DNA of 64,000 bases, taken from positions 3,387,206 through 3,451,205 of the forward strand of contig SDUX01000001.1 of assembly GCA_008729055.1 (NCBI GenBank), given 5' to 3'. Shown here piece by piece: positions 20,287 through 32,921 of the stretch. A program made the position numbers and the translations under genes. Numbering within the stretch: the first letter of the stretch is position 1; the number at the start of each line of letters is the position of its first letter. This DNA is from Pyropia haitanensis (taxonomy: Eukaryota; Rhodophyta; Bangiophyceae; Bangiales; Bangiaceae). The notes under the pieces are model-generated. The model did no database searches and had not been told where the DNA came from. It saw only the letters and a program-made list of their open reading frames with translations.

Positions 20287-22325
20287 GTGGAGGCAGCGGT
20301 GAACGGTGGTGGGGCTGCCTGCCCCCGTAGCAGCCTCCCTCCCCATGAGCGCGTACGTGCACGGATGGGGCGGCTGTCAGCGGTGGCGGCGTTGGGGAAG
20401 GCGACGGGGGCGGCGGCGGTGGGCGGCGGCATCCCGGGGCGGCTGGCGCGGATGGCTGTGCAGGGGCCGACGTGGGGGGATCGCCAGTCCACGGCCGCCC
20501 ACACCCCTCCGCTGCCGCGGCCGCCGCGGCCGCCGCCAGCGTCTCCGCCGCAACCGATGCGCGCGGCCGCACCGTCCGTCGGCGCCGTCTCGTCGCCGGC
20601 CGGAACCGCCCCGGCGGCCGCGGCCGGTCGGCGCCGCGGCTGCCGCCGCGGCTGCGCCCAACGCCGCCCCGCAAGTCGGCGCGGTGGCCGCCCGTCGCGC
20701 CCCCAAAGACGGCGCGGGGGTCGGCGGGGGGGGAACTCCCCCACCCGCCATGCACCCGCCCGTGTCGGACGCCGCGGCTGCGCACGCCGCGGCCAGGCGC
20801 CGCCACCGGCGCGGCCGCCGCGGCGGGCACGCCACCGCCCGCCACCACCGCCGGGGCCGCCGGCCGCCACACCAGCCCGCGTCGCTGTCCCCGCGGGCGG
20901 CGGTGGGGGGGCCGACGGGGGGGATCGCACCCCCCCGCCCAGCCACGCCCCCCCCCCGCCGCCGCCGCTGCCGCCCGCTCCGCCTCCGTCCTACGCCGCC
21001 CGGGTGGCCGCCGTCGGCGGCGGGCGCCCTGCCAGCCAGCACCGCTGCCGCCACAGCGCCGCCACACGCCGGCGCCGTCGCGCAGAGCGCGTGGGGGTGG
21101 GCGGCGGCCGGATCGAGGGCGCCCGCCGGGCGGGGGATCGCACTCTGCCGCACCGCAACACCCCCTCGATGCCGCGACAGCCGCCACCTTCCGCGTCGCC
21201 CCTCCCCGACGCTGCCGGCCCGCCGTCAGCGGCGGGCGCACCGCCAGCCGGTGCCACTGCCGAGCCGCGACCAGCCGGCGACGCCACCACCGCCGCGTCG
21301 GCGTTGCGCGCCGCCTCGCCGGTCGCGCGGGGGACGGCGGCGGCCATCCGTGCCGCGGCAGCGTGGCCGACGAGGGTGCATCGCCGCCCGGCTCGCCCGC
21401 CAACCCGATGGCGCCGACGAGGCGGCCGCCCGCGTGTCCCGCCGCCGCCGTCAGGTGCCCGCCACGCCGACCGCGTCGGGCCCGTGACGGCGGCACCGCC
21501 CGTCGCGCCCGCATGGAGCGCGTTCTTCTCCACCGCGTACAGTGGGAGGCCATCGTCGGCCTGCGAGCCCGCCGCGAGCGCGGGCGGCAGCGGCCCGCGC
21601 GGCGGGAGGGGGGCCTGCCGCCGTACCTCGCCGCCGCCCGCCATCGCGGCGGGCGTGACGGTGCCCACCACCAACGGTGAGATCGCACACACGTTGGTGC
21701 GGACGCCCGGCTCGCCACCGCGGCGCACCGCCGCTGGCGCCGCGTCAATAATCCCCCACAGCTTCGCGTGGAGGGACAGGCCGCCGAATCAGCGTGAAGC
21801 GGCGGGGATGGCTGCTGTGCTTTCCGCGAGTGCAAGAGCCCAACAGCCCCTGTCGTCGACCTTCCCCCCCCCCACCGAGCCCCGCGTATCAAGCACTCAG
21901 GACTGAAACCAGGGCCGGCGAGATAGGCGTGGCGTCCATCCTGGAGAAGCCGGGCGCGTCTGTCCGAGGCGCCCGCACCACTCCGCCCCCCCCCGACGCC
22001 AGGGGGTGGGTGGCGCACGGGGGCTCACACCCCCGCGTCGCCACGCAGGTGCCGGTCGCCACCCATGCCGGGCCCTGCTCGGTGGTAACTGAGATGCGGG
22101 GTGCCCTGCCGCCCAGAGACGGGCGGCGGTGGAAAGAGGCGGCTCGTCAGAGTGTCAAGCGCCGTCCGCGGCTTGAAGGAGAAAAAACTACACTGCTGGG
22201 CGCTGCGAGGCCCCCGCGCCCGGCCCCGTGGCCGGCGATCAGCATGCAAGCAGAACCCCGCCCGGCGCGCCCATCTGCCCACGCCCCGCCAGAGACCACT
22301 GGCCCCTCTGCTCCCCAGTCGTCGC
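20287..22325. other. Gene-poor region with degenerate 213-bp repeat
   Basis: The plus frame continuing after the TAG at 20284 stays open to 21906 and contains repeated GDRT-plus-Pro-rich blocks. A minus frame (20991-21728) with NVCAISPLVVGTVTPAA also looks partly coding. I cannot decide between them. A C run lies near 21865-21878. Confidence 0.3.
20910..21335 (+). repeat. Degenerate tandem repeat, period about 213 bp
   Basis: GGGGGATCGCAC occurs at about 20924 and 21133, and CGGCGGGCGC(C/A)C(T/C)GCCAGCC at about 21018 and 21231; both pairs are about 213 bp apart. Weaker related sequence lies near 20474 and 21682. Confidence 0.5.
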
Positions 22326-24633
22326 CTAGTGTGCCGTGACGGGCACGCCCAGGTCCGCCCCCCCCGGCACGGCCTCATCCCCCTCTGCGAGGTCCCCGTA
22401 GTCGCCTACGCACTCGGGCATCCGCTGGGCGAGCACGTACTCGTACCCGTCCAGCAGCGCCTGCACGCTCGCCACGATAATGTTGGGGTGCGCCCCCACC
22501 GTAGTCCACGAGCGCGGCCCGTCGCACATCTCGACCATCACGCGGGTGGTGGCGGCGGTTGCCCGCTCCGCGTCGAGGATCCGCACCTTGTAGTCGCTGA
22601 GGAAGACCCCGCTCAGCACCGCGTACGCGCCGTGGAGTGCCCGCTGCAGCGCCGCGTTGACCGCGTCGACGGGGCCATTGCCTTCGCCCACCTCCAAGCA
22701 GACACGGATGGGGCAGGCGTCACCATTCGCGCCGTCGCCGCCAAGGAGCTCCAGCTTGATCGTCGCCCGCGTCACCGTGTCATCGTCGCCGCCGCCGCCA
22801 GCGGCGCCGCCGCCGCGGAGGCCCGTCAGGACGGAAAAGTCCAGCATCGCAAACGGCGAGCGGTACCCGTCGGCCGACCGCCGGAGCATCAGCTCCACCG
22901 ACGCCTCGGCCGCCTCAAACGTACAGCCCGCGTGCTCGAGCGCCTTGACTTGCCCCAGCACCTTGCGCGCGCGGGCGCCCCAGGCGTCCACCTCAGCCGA
23001 CGAGGCGTCCTCGCGGAGGAGCCCCAGCTCCCGCGCCTTGGACAGCAGGTTCCCCCGACCCGACAGCTCCGACACGAGCACCCGCGTGGCGTTTCCCACC
23101 ACCGCCGGGTCCACATGCTGGTACGTGTCGGCGTCCTTGAGCACCGCCGCCACGTGGATGCCGCCCTTGTGGGCAAACGCCGAGGCGCCGACAAACGGGG
23201 CACCCCCAACCTGCGGCACGTTGGCCACCTCGTCCACAAACCGGGACACAGACGTCAGCGACGCCATGGCCACCCGCAGCGGAACGCCCAGTTTGAGGCC
23301 CAGCACCGGGATGATGGTGGTGAGGTTGGCATTGCCGGTGCGCTCGCCGTACCCATTGATCGTGCCCTGCACGACGCACCCGCAGGTGGTGCCGGACAGC
23401 GCACGCACGGCCGCGACCGAATTCGCCACCGCCATCCCACAGTCATTGTGGCAGTGGATGCCAAGGCGGAGGCCCGGGAAGGCGGCGCCAACGGCGGCCG
23501 TGATGGCACCCACCTCCCACGGCGTGCAGCCGCCATTCGTGTCGCACAGCACCACAGCGTCAACGCCGGCCGCCACGGCAGCGGCGACGCACTCAAGCGC
23601 GTACGCGGCGTCGGCCTTGTAGCCGTCAAAAAAGTGCTCCGCGTCGAGCATCACCTCCCGCCGGGCGGCCTTGAGGTGCGCCACCGACGAGCCAATCATG
23701 GCAAGGTTTTCTTGTGGGGTGGCGCCCAGCACGACACGCACCTGGTAGGCGCACGCCTTGCCGACGAGCGTCAGGACGGGGGCGCCCGAGTCGAGCAGGG
23801 CGGCCAGGTTGGCGTCGCCGTCGGGGGTAGCCGCCTTGTGGCGGGTGGATCCAAACGCGACGAGCCGCGCGTTGCGGAGGGATAGGGTGGCGGCGCGTTC
23901 AAAAAACTCGGCGTCCTTTGCATTGGAGCCGGGCCAGCCGCCTACAGAGTGTGGAAGCGGGGCGGTGAATATCGACAGGAGAAAGGCGGGCAGTAGGACA
24001 CGGACAACAGCTCTCACGTCAGCAGCTGAAGCATGGCCCCCCATGACCTTGGCCCAGGCGGCCGGCACCCAATGCAGCAGCGCCCCTCCTTACGAGTGCG
24101 ACAGGGGCAAAAGCCACGCCCACCAGTCCCGCTGCTCCGAGCGACCGCCCGCCACCCGCGCCGCGCCGCTCCCCCACCACCGGCGGTGGCCACTCCAAGC
24201 ACCAGCGCCGGCGACCCCTACCTTCAATGTAGTCCACCCCAAAGTGGTCCAGCTTCTCCACCACCCGCAGCTTGTCCATCACCGACAACGAAATGCCCTC
24301 CTGCTGCGTGCCGTCCCGCAGCGTCGTGTCGTACAGGAGCACCTGCGTGTCGCACGGCGCGTCCAAGGCGGCCGCCACCGCGGGGGCGGCCGCCACCGCG
24401 GCCGCGCCCGGCCCGCCCACCGCCAACGACGGCGCGTCACCGGCCGCCGACGCTGCCGCCACCCGCCGGCCGGCGGCGGCCGGCCGCCCCCGCCGGCGTG
24501 CCGCCGCCGCCGGCGGCCACCGCCGCCGGGGCCACTGGCCGCCGACGCGGGCGGCGCGGTCGTGGCGGGCGACGCCCGCCGGGGCGGCGCCCGCCGTCGG
24601 CACCCGCACCGGGGGGGCGACGTACGCCTCCAT
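22326..24633 (-). CDS. cimA: (R)-citramalate synthase, two exons, probable plastid precursor
   Basis: Condenses acetyl-CoA and pyruvate to citramalate, the entry to 2-oxobutyrate and isoleucine without threonine. Exon 1 is 24222-24633, exon 2 is 22326-23941; the intron 23942-24221 (280 nt) has GT...TGTAG ends, and joining restores the family signature YIEGGWPGSN. 675 residues. Tyr101 starts [13 protein letters not shown] (active-site Arg106, metal-binding Asp107); HCHND at about 300-304 supplies metal-ligand histidines; [12 protein letters not shown] follows; the C-terminal 160 residues are the LeuA-type regulatory domain. EGGWPGSN rather than the EAGFP of isopropylmalate synthase assigns it to the CimA branch. 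About 90 Arg/Ala-rich residues with almost no acidic groups precede the barrel from ATG 24633, typical of a transit peptide. The assignment over isopropylmalate or homocitrate synthase is from motif only. Confidence 0.9.
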
Positions 24634-25644
24634 GGCCGCCGAAACAGCCGGCGGCGGGCGGCCCGCGGCGGGGGGACGCCAGGCAGAGGCCGGCTCCAAA
24701 AAGCAGAGGCGGGCACCGCCGCGGCAGAGCGGCGGCCAGGTCAACGCAACCGACAACCGACACGGGCCCTTCCCTTGCTTGTCGCCGTGCAGCACACGTC
24801 CACCAGACCAGCTGGCTGCCGCCGGGGGAAGCGCGCGCGCGTACGACCGCGTCGGCGGCGCGGCGGCGGGCAGGATGGCCCGGCCGCGACAGTCGCCGTC
24901 TGGCGCGAGGCGTGCCTGCGACGTCTCTCGCCGCGTCGACGGCAGACGCTGAGCTCTGGGACGAGTCCCCCATTCAGGAATGGCACGCCCGAGATACCGC
25001 CAATTGCTGGTGGAACTTTCTGGGCACGCACTTGAGCCGTCGCCACGTGGATACCAGAAGCCATGGCAAGATTGCATCGCCTGGTAATGGACCACATGGC
25101 TCTTGGCGCGAACGGGGCTGTGGTACCGGGTGGCGGCGGACACGGTGGCGGCGGACACGGTGGCGGCGGGGCCCTGGCGGGCGGCAACCGCTGGCGGCGG
25201 GCGCAGACTGCGATCCCGCCAGACCCGCGAGCCGCGCCTGGGGCTGCCGCAGCGAGTAGCCGCGGCCGGGTGGGACGGCCGCGTCGGACCGTCCCGCCGC
25301 GGCGGCCACCCCCCGCCGCGCCGCCCCCCCCCGCGATGGACAACCCCCCCCGCCACTCCGTGCCGTCCCGCACCGCCGCCGCCGTCGCGGCCGCCGCGGG
25401 CGGCAGCTCGCTGTCGTCCGCGGGCGCCCCCAGCGGCCGCTCCACCGGCCGCGCCCGTCGAGCGGCCGCCGCCTGGCACTGCCAGCGGCCCCGCCCCCCA
25501 CGGTTACGGCCGCGGTGAGCACCCGCCGGCGGCCGTCAGGGACCACCCAGACCGGGTGCAGTGGCTTGGACGCGGCGCCAGCCCCCGCGGCAGGATGGCA
25601 GCGACGGCGTCGGTGGTGGCCCTTTGTCGCGGTGGTGGGGGGGT

Positions 25645-25697
<53 letters not shown>

Positions 25698-26285
25698 TCT
25701 GGTGGCTAGCCGCCGCGCTCGTCCTGGTCCCGACAGTCGCCCGCCGCTGGCAGGCGCCCTCGACGTTGGCAGCCAACACGCGTGGGGCTGGCAGGGGACG
25801 CAACGGGGAGGAGCGGCAGCCCGCCAAACGACGGCAGCGTGCCCAGGCCGACGGCGCGGCGGAGGGTGGGCGCGTCACCGCGGGCGGCGCGAGGAGCGCG
25901 CGCCGTCGCGGGTAACGCGGCCGATGGGGGGTGGGGCGTTTGTAGGGGCACCGGCGGGGGCGTGGCCGCGACGCGTGGCCGCCGCCCGTGTAGGAGACGG
26001 AGGACAGCGGGGGGCCAACGAGAGCTCCCACCGGCGAGGCCGTGCCACCTGTTGCTCCGCTCGCGTCGCCCCGCACGCCGCGCGCCGTCGACCCGCACTG
26101 CCGCGTCCGTTTTGTGGCTAGATCCGGTCCGCACGCTTGCGTGGCACTCGCTCAGTTTTTGTGCATCGACGACTGTCTCTCACAATGGGCTGCCGCTCCG
26201 CCCCCGCCCCCCCCCCCCCCCGCGCCCGCCCACCCTCCCCTCACGCGCCCCTCTCCCAGAGGGTGCCCCCCCCCCCCACCCCCCC
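24634..26285. other. Intergenic region with GGC run
   Basis: 5' flank of the citramalate synthase and 3' flank of the methyltransferase, both minus strand. Contains a short direct repeat GGCGGACACGGT at about 25135 and 25150, a GGC run at about 25640-25697 and C runs near 26205-26222 and 26266-26285. No gene supported. Confidence 0.45.
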
Positions 26286-27600
26286 TCACAGCCCGTCCCG
26301 CTTGCCGTGGAGGTCGTACCACGTGCCCACCCCCCGCACCTTGTCCGGCAGCGGCAGGCGGGCGTCGACCTCGGCGGCCGACGCCCACCCCCGCCCCCGC
26401 ACCGTGTCAATGGCCGCGTCGCCAAACGGCCCGCTGTTGCCGAGGAGGCTCGTCTGCCCCACGTACGCGTCGTAGATGATGCGCTGGTCGACCACCTTTT
26501 GGCGGCCGTAGCCGAGCCCCCGCAGCAGCTCAATGTGCGTCGGCGTCACGTTCTCCACCGACACGTAGTCGGGGCGGCGCTCCGCGGGGAGCGTCCACAG
26601 CGACTCGAGGCACGCCGTGTCGCGGCCCTCAATGTCAATCTTGAGGTACACGGGCGTGCCAAACTCCGTCACGAGCGCCGCGCACGTGCGCGTCGGCACG
26701 CGGATCTCGGTGCAGTAGGCCGGGTTGATCGCCTCGCCCGCCTCGAGCGGCGTGTTGTTTGGGTGCCGGCAGCCCCAGTGGGCGTCAAAGGAGGACCACA
26801 CGTTGTCGAGCTTGGACTTGTAAAAGGTCAGCTTGGCGCCCGCCGTCGCGAGCGCGCTCACGGGGATGAGCCCCGACGGGACGAGCACGAGCGTGCCGTT
26901 GGCGAGCGCCTCCGCGTACCGCTGGCGGCCCGCCGCGATGAGCACGGGGTTGGCGTCGACGGCAACGACGCGCCAGCCGTCGGCGAGGTAAAAGTGGGTG
27001 TCCTGCCCCGAGTTGAAGCCCATGTCCATCACGCACCGCGGCGGGCCGTCGCACCAGGCCGCCCGCGCGGGGCCGGGCGGCGGGAGCACCCCGTAGCGCG
27101 TATCACTCGCCGCGTCATCCACCGTCACCGTCGTGTCCGTTGGTGGCGGGGCGGCGGCGGCGGCGGCGGCGGCGGGGGCGGCGGCTGGAGCCGCCGCCGC
27201 CGGCACCGCCTCCACGGGCGGCGCGGCGGGGGGGGGTGGGGGGGGGGCACCGCCGCCGCGCCCACGGCGGCGGTCGCCACGGTCGGGTGGAGGCCGCCGT
27301 CGGCCGCGGCGTCGGTCACCGCCGCCGCCGGCGGCGGGGCGACGCCGTACCCCCCCCTGCCGACATCCCCCGCGCGCTGCAGCGCCCCCCCCCCCCCCCG
27401 CCGTCACCGCGGCTGTACCCCCCGTCGGCGGCGCCCACCCCCCCGGTGGGCCCCCTGCCCGGCCCCCGCCAGGTCATCAGCGCCATCGTCGCGGCCATCG
27501 TCACGACGGCCGTAACAAACGTGAGCAGCAGCTGGCTCCGTGCGAGCGGCTTGAGCCGCCGCGGCCACACGCCGCCGCCACCACTCCCCGACCCGTTCAT
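26286..27600 (-). CDS. FkbM-family methyltransferase with N-terminal signal anchor, frame broken at two homopolymers
   Basis: S-adenosylmethionine-dependent methyltransferase of the FkbM type (members O-methylate sugars or polyketide-like substrates). The catalytic part has motif I VMDMGFNSGQDTHFYLADGW with VVAVDANP, and LKIDIEGRDTACLESL; it ends at 26286. The N-terminus from ATG 27600 (MNGSGSGGGGVWPRRLKP) is followed by a single membrane segment (SQLLLTFVTAVVTMAATMAL), a Golgi-type signal anchor. The two parts are in different frames: a change at the C8 tract 27350-27357 gives a frame with TDAAADGGLHPTVATAAVGA, and a second at the G tracts 27228-27236/27238-27247 leads into PPVEAVPAAAAP and the enzyme. 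Both changes mean one base short. About 439 residues. Substrate unknown; a lumenal cell-wall or glycan role is inferred from the anchor. Confidence 0.8.
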
Positions 27601-27825
27601 GTCGGCCGCACCGGCGGGCTGCGGCGGCGGGACCGCCGGCGGGTGCGGGTGCTTGCGCCGCCCGGTCGCGGTGGTGTGCGCGCCGTTGCCGCCGTGGGGG
27701 GTCGTCACGCTCTGCATGAGAGCGGGTGTGGGGGGGAAGGACGGAGGGGATGTGTTGGGGGGGGGGGCGGGTGGGGGGGAGGATGGCCGGTTAAAAGACA
27801 GCAGCGACGGGCGACTCCCACTCGC

Positions 27826-27869
27826 GGTGGTGGTGGTGGTGGTGGTGGTGGTGGTGGTGGTGGTGGTGG
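27826..27869 (+). repeat. GGT microsatellite
   Basis: Uninterrupted GGT repeat of about 14 to 15 units. Confidence 0.95.
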
Positions 27870-29215
27870 CTTGTGTCCCCTCGTCGCCGCTGCCACCTAG
27901 GTTGCCTGTCGGTGCCCCCACGGCGGCGGCGGCAGGCCAGGCAGCGGCTGCAGCAGCGAACCGCCGTGACCTGTCACGGTCCGTGGCGTGGCGGTCCGCG
28001 GCAGCCGGTGCCAGGAACGCACGGAGGGGGGGGGGGGGGGGTGGGGGAGAGGGGGAAGCGTCTGGGGTCTGCAACTCCCCACGCCGCCGACGCGGCCGCA
28101 GCGCGTACCTACGAGCAACAAGAGGACCACCGCGGTGGGGGCGACTGGGCGAGGGGGGACGCCGCCGCCGCGACGCTGCAAGGCCACTCGCACGGCTGGC
28201 ACGGCCGCCTCCCGCCGCCCACGCCAGTAGTACGGTGTCCCGGCCAAGCGGCGGGGCGTTCCTCGTTGCGCCCCGCGGTGGCCTTGTCCCCCCCCCCCCG
28301 CCGGTCAACGTCGCCGCTACCCCCCCCCCCCCCCAACCCCTAGGGCCCGACCCGCGTCTGGCCGGTGCGGACGTGGACGGCCGGCGGGGTTCGGCGCCCC
28401 CCAACGTCACGCCCGCGTGGGCGGTGCTTTGTACCACGCCGCCACGCACGCGGTGCCGCCGCCGCCCGCGCCGCTCCTCCCTGCCCCGCCGCCCGCCCCC
28501 TCCCCCCCCCCCCCCCCCCCCTCCCAGCTTCATGCCGCACCAGCGGGGGTGTGCCCCCCCCCCCCCCCCCCCCCCCCCCGCACACCGCGGATGTGTGGCG
28601 GAGCGGCCGCCACTGGCAGAGGATGCGGCACCCGCCGCCGCGTCCCCCCTCCGCCGCCCATGCGCACCCCACACCCCGGCGGCTGGGGTCGTTGCCCAGA
28701 GCGGGCGTGGCGTGCGCCGCCGCCGGCCGGCGCGCGGAGCCTTGGCACGCACGCGCCGCCGTCGACGACTGGGCGTGTGCTCCGTGACGCCGAGCGGGGG
28801 TCGCGGAGTGTCGGAGGGGGGGGGGGGGGGGGGGGGGGGGGAAGGCAACGGCCACGGGGGGGAAAGGGGGGCGCCCACCCCCGCCGCCCGGCCGCGGTGC
28901 CGGCCACCGCGGCACCCCCCCGCGGGCGGCCGACACTGGCCGCCGCCGCCGCCGCCGCCGCCGCCGCGGCGGCGCGCCGCGGCGGCGGCCGCCACCGCCG
29001 CCACCCCACAGCCGCCGCGGTCAGTGGGGGGCGGCGGCGGCGGCGGCGGCCGCGGCCGCCGCCACCGCCACCACCGCCGTCGTTGCCACCGCCGCCGCCG
29101 CCGCCTACCCACCGCCACCACCGCCGCCAGTGCCGCCCGTCGCGGCGGCCGCCGCCGCCACCAGCCGCCACCGCCGCCGGTCGGCGGCCGCGGCGGCCGC
29201 GGCGGCGGCGCCGCC

Positions 29216-29272
<57 letters not shown>

Positions 29273-29656
29273 CGACGCGCGCGCGCGCCGACGCGGCGCG
29301 GCTGGGTCGGCCGCGCGTGGCGGCCGCGGGACGCGGCGCGGCAGCGGCGGGCGTGGGGGGGGGGGTCAGGGGGGGGCACGCCCGCCGCTGGCCACCCGCG
29401 GCCGCGCCGCGGGCGGTCGACGCGCCGCCGCCCGTGGGACAGCCCCCCCACCCTCCCCCCCCCCCCCCGCCCCTCCGAATGGGACGCGCCGAATGGGCGT
29501 CCTCCCCGGCTCTTTGGCGGGTAGACGTGGCACGGGCGCCATTTCCCCCCCCCCCCCCCCCCGGGCTGTCCCCCTCCGCATTCCCCCCACCCCCCCACAC
29601 CCGACAGCGGGGGGGAGGCGCGGCCACCCTGCAGTCTGGGGGGCCCCCCGTCTCGG

Positions 29657-29683
29657 CCACCACCACCACCACCACCACCACCA
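29657..29683 (+). repeat. CCA microsatellite
   Basis: Uninterrupted CCA repeat of nine units. Confidence 0.95.
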
Positions 29684-31940
29684 TCCCCGCGGCGTACCGA
29701 CAGGCGGCGGCCGCCGCCGCCGCGGCTCGGGCGCACCGCCACGGGTCGCACGGCAGCCACGTCCGTGCCTAGCCGGCCGCCCCCCCCCCCCCCCCGGGGC
29801 GTTCCAATGCCCCACCCACGCACGCACCCCCCCCCCCCCCCCCCCAGCGCCCCCACGCCCCCCCCACCCAGCCCCGTTCACGCAGTGGCCCCCCCCGTGG
29901 GGCGCTCTCCCCACTGACAGTGGGTGCGCCCGTGGGGGGCGCCGCGACGGCCAGCCGGCGGCGGCGGCAGCGGCCGCCGGCCCGCGCGACGGCGCACGCG
30001 CGCGCGCGGTGGCGGCGGCGGTCGGTTCCCAACGACGCCGCCCGTGGGTGCCGACGCCGCTGTCCGCGGCGGAGCGGGGAGGGGGGGGGTGGCACGCTGG
30101 AAGGGGGGGGGGGGGGGGGGGGGGGGTGCCGCAGCGTACAAAACCACGCGAGGTTGGGCGGTGCGCGGGTGGGACCGGCGCGCCCAAGAGGGGCGCGGGC
30201 GTCGCGGGCAGGGGCAGCAGCCGCACGAGAGGGGGGCCGAGGCGCGGCGTCGCCGCCCCCGAACCAGCAGTCCCCCCCCCCCCCCGCACAGCAAAGCGGG
30301 GCGGTGGCGGGTTTCTGCGCAGCAACACCCAAGCCAGGGTGTGGGGGGGGGGGGGGGGGGGGGGGTGTCGGCGGTGACGACAATGGCGTGGCGGCGGCGG
30401 GCTCGGCACGCGCCCCCCCGCGGCCGCCGCGTCGGGCGGTGCCACGCTGGCTCCACCGCCCGCGACGCGGCGGGGGGCGGCGGCAGCGGCAGCGGCAGCC
30501 TCCACCACACGCGCCGTCACAGTGCTGGCGTGGGCGACGACGCGCCGAGCAGCCGCGGGGGTTGTCGGAGGGGGGGGGGTGGGGGGGGGGGGGGCGGCCA
30601 GTGCCGACGCCGTGGCTCGCCCGCAGCCGGGAACGACGGCGCCGCGGGCGTGGGACGAACCACGCAGAAGGGGGGGGGGGGGGGGGGACGGGGGGGAGGG
30701 GGTGCCGCCCCGCGCGCCGCCACGCGGCTCCGCCGATGGCGACACGCCGCCGCGGCGGCGGCCGACGTGGCCACGCCGGCGGCCGGCGGCGGCCGGGACG
30801 GTCCCCCCCCCGTAATTCGAGTGCGACCCGGTCGGACGCGGCGGCGCGCAGCGCCAGGCGGGGGGGGGGGTCGGCCCGGCCACGCGCCGTAGATCCGACC
30901 GGCGGGGTGCGTCAGCAACACGGCGTTCCCGCTGCCGGGCGGTGGCGCGGGCGCGGTCCGTCGCCCACGACGGTGGCGTGACCGTTGCGGAAACATCCCA
31001 CGGTAAGCCGCGGTGGCCCAAGCTCCCAGGCGCTTCCCAACACGACTGGCAACGCCAGGAGCGGAGGGGTCTGCGGGGAGGGCCGCTCGCCCCCATGATC
31101 CCCCACTCCTTTCGAGTGCGCCGACAGGTACAGTGGAACATCAGGATTCAGATGCTTCTGTTCATGCTACCGGTTCTGCCTCGCAGCTGTGGGAGGGGTC
31201 TGAGACTCTGTCGACTCTGCAAGCCATGAGTCGGCCCAGAGAGAGCGCACATACGGAGCTTATCTCATGGCAAAAACAGAAAACGAGAGCACGTTCTCTC
31301 TTCGCGGGCGATTCATCCTCTGCGTTCTCAATCCTTCTGACCGAGTGCTGTACACGTTCGTGCGTGTACACATGGAAGATTCCATGGGGGGCGTTGGGGG
31401 CCAGTTGACTGACCGAGAAGGCCACCAACGGTCTGCGTCTCGACGGTCACGGGGCCCCCACCCCCCGCCAACGGCCGCCGTTGGCACCAACCAACCCCCT
31501 GCACTGCCAACCGTCATCGTCGCGTTGTTGCTCCTCGTGGCCTCGTCGCCGGCGAGGACTGCCACCTCCCGCCAGACGTGCGCGGGCACGGGGGCACCGC
31601 CGCAACAGGGGGAGCGGTGACAACCACGCCATCAATCTCGAGGGCCGCCGCCCATCACGACTGCAAACGCTTCACTCGCGTGGGCCATCGAGCGATGGGC
31701 CGAACTCGCCATCGTCTGTCCACCCCGGAAGCGGTCGAATTTTCATTGCGCCCCAACTTCAACCACCAACGACAGGGCCCGCCCACGCCCTCCTATCCTG
31801 AACGACACCGAAAGGGCGCAGGCTACGTACGATGCGACGTACACCCCGCCGTCGGCAAACGGCGCAGCACACCCCGCGGGTCCACGCAGGGGGAAAAACC
31901 CGCGCCGCAGCACAGGCGCGCGACAGCACCGTCGTCGGCG

Positions 31941-32921
31941 GCCATGGGAGCGCATGCGGAACTACGGAGAGCACAGCACGCACCGACGGGTGCTCCCGCG
32001 ACGCCCGCACGTGGGAGCCGTCACAGCCCCGTCGCCGCGACCACCCTGCCTCCCCCACCAAACCCTCTCCCGTGCCAGCCGCCACGGCAGAAAACCCGCC
32101 CCACGCGCCCTCGCCTCCTGTCTCAAACAGGGCGTCCAAGCTGACGGCATCGAAACAGCTCGACGCCGTGGGGATGGCCTTGCCGGCTATCCCTGGGCAC
32201 AGGTTGGCCACCGCGGCGGTGGCGGCGCCCCCCGCCGTGCCATCACCTGATTCGCCAGCGGCGTGCCGCGGTGGTGCCGCGGCAGGCGCCCCCTCATCTG
32301 CCATCGACCCAAGGAGCTCGGGGCGGCATGGGCGGGGCGGGCGTCCGCCATGAAACTCCCAAGTCTCCCTTTCCACCCAGCACCCGTGTCAACGTGCGGC
32401 GGCGGAGGCGGGGGGCGGGGGCAGGGTAGGTGGAACCGGCTGTTGCTGCCGCCCATAGTGGCCCCACCGCGGTGGCGGCAGCGGCGAGCGGCCACGACCG
32501 ACCGCCACGGGCGTGGACGACGGCGGCAACGGCGCACTGCCAGGCCCCACCCCCGCACCTGTGGTGGTCGCCGCCGCATCATCCGGTCGCAAACCCACAC
32601 CACTCGCACCACTGTTTCCCATCGCGTCATCGCCGTCGTCACTGCCGACTCGATCGTGGCCGCCACTTTCGCCGTTGCTGCCATCATCCGACTCGTCTTC
32701 TTGCTCGGTGGCGCCCACCGGCACCATAGACGATAACGCTGACCGCCGCCGCCATGAGTAACGCCGACCGCCGCCGCCTTGAGGAAACCCGCAGTACGGC
32801 CGACGGTTGCGTCGACTGCAAATGCCACGACGCGGCCGCCACCGCCGCCGCCGCCGCCGCCGCCAGCACCCGCACCGGCGCCTCCCGACGTTGGTGTTGT
32901 TTCCTGGTCACCGGATGGCAA
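31941..32921 (-). CDS. Possible spliced gene of unknown function
   Basis: Three minus-strand fragments have gene-like composition: MPSGDQETTPTSGGAGAGAG from 32921, an acidic stretch VGATEQEDESDDGSNGESGG starting near 32727, and VANLCPGIAGKAIPTASSCF with VSLDALFETGGEGAWGG near 32110-32220. The second and third share a frame but are split by a stop at 32389. Exon boundaries cannot be fixed. A small direct duplication (GACCGCCGCCGCC) sits at about 32742 and 32768. No family recognised; may be nothing. Confidence 0.2.

Larger units (their letters stand above)
27601..31940. other. Long simple-sequence desert
   Basis: No gene supported over about 4.3 kb. It holds a GGT run 27826-27869, a CCA run 29657-29683, a GGC run about 29215-29272, very long C runs (28504-28520, 28557-28579, 29828-29845) and G runs (28817-28841, 30099-30126, 30345-30364, 30670-30687). 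A short frame 31267-31620 (+) with a hydrophobic stretch PTVIVALLLLVASSPA is possible but unsupported. Composition becomes less G+C-rich after 31000. Confidence 0.45.

Noticed and set aside
19591..21906. Reassignment of TAG to an amino acid
   Set aside because: The clear genes end normally (for example citramalate synthase, kinase and phosphatase at TGA or TAG), and the region concerned is otherwise degenerate; decay is simpler.
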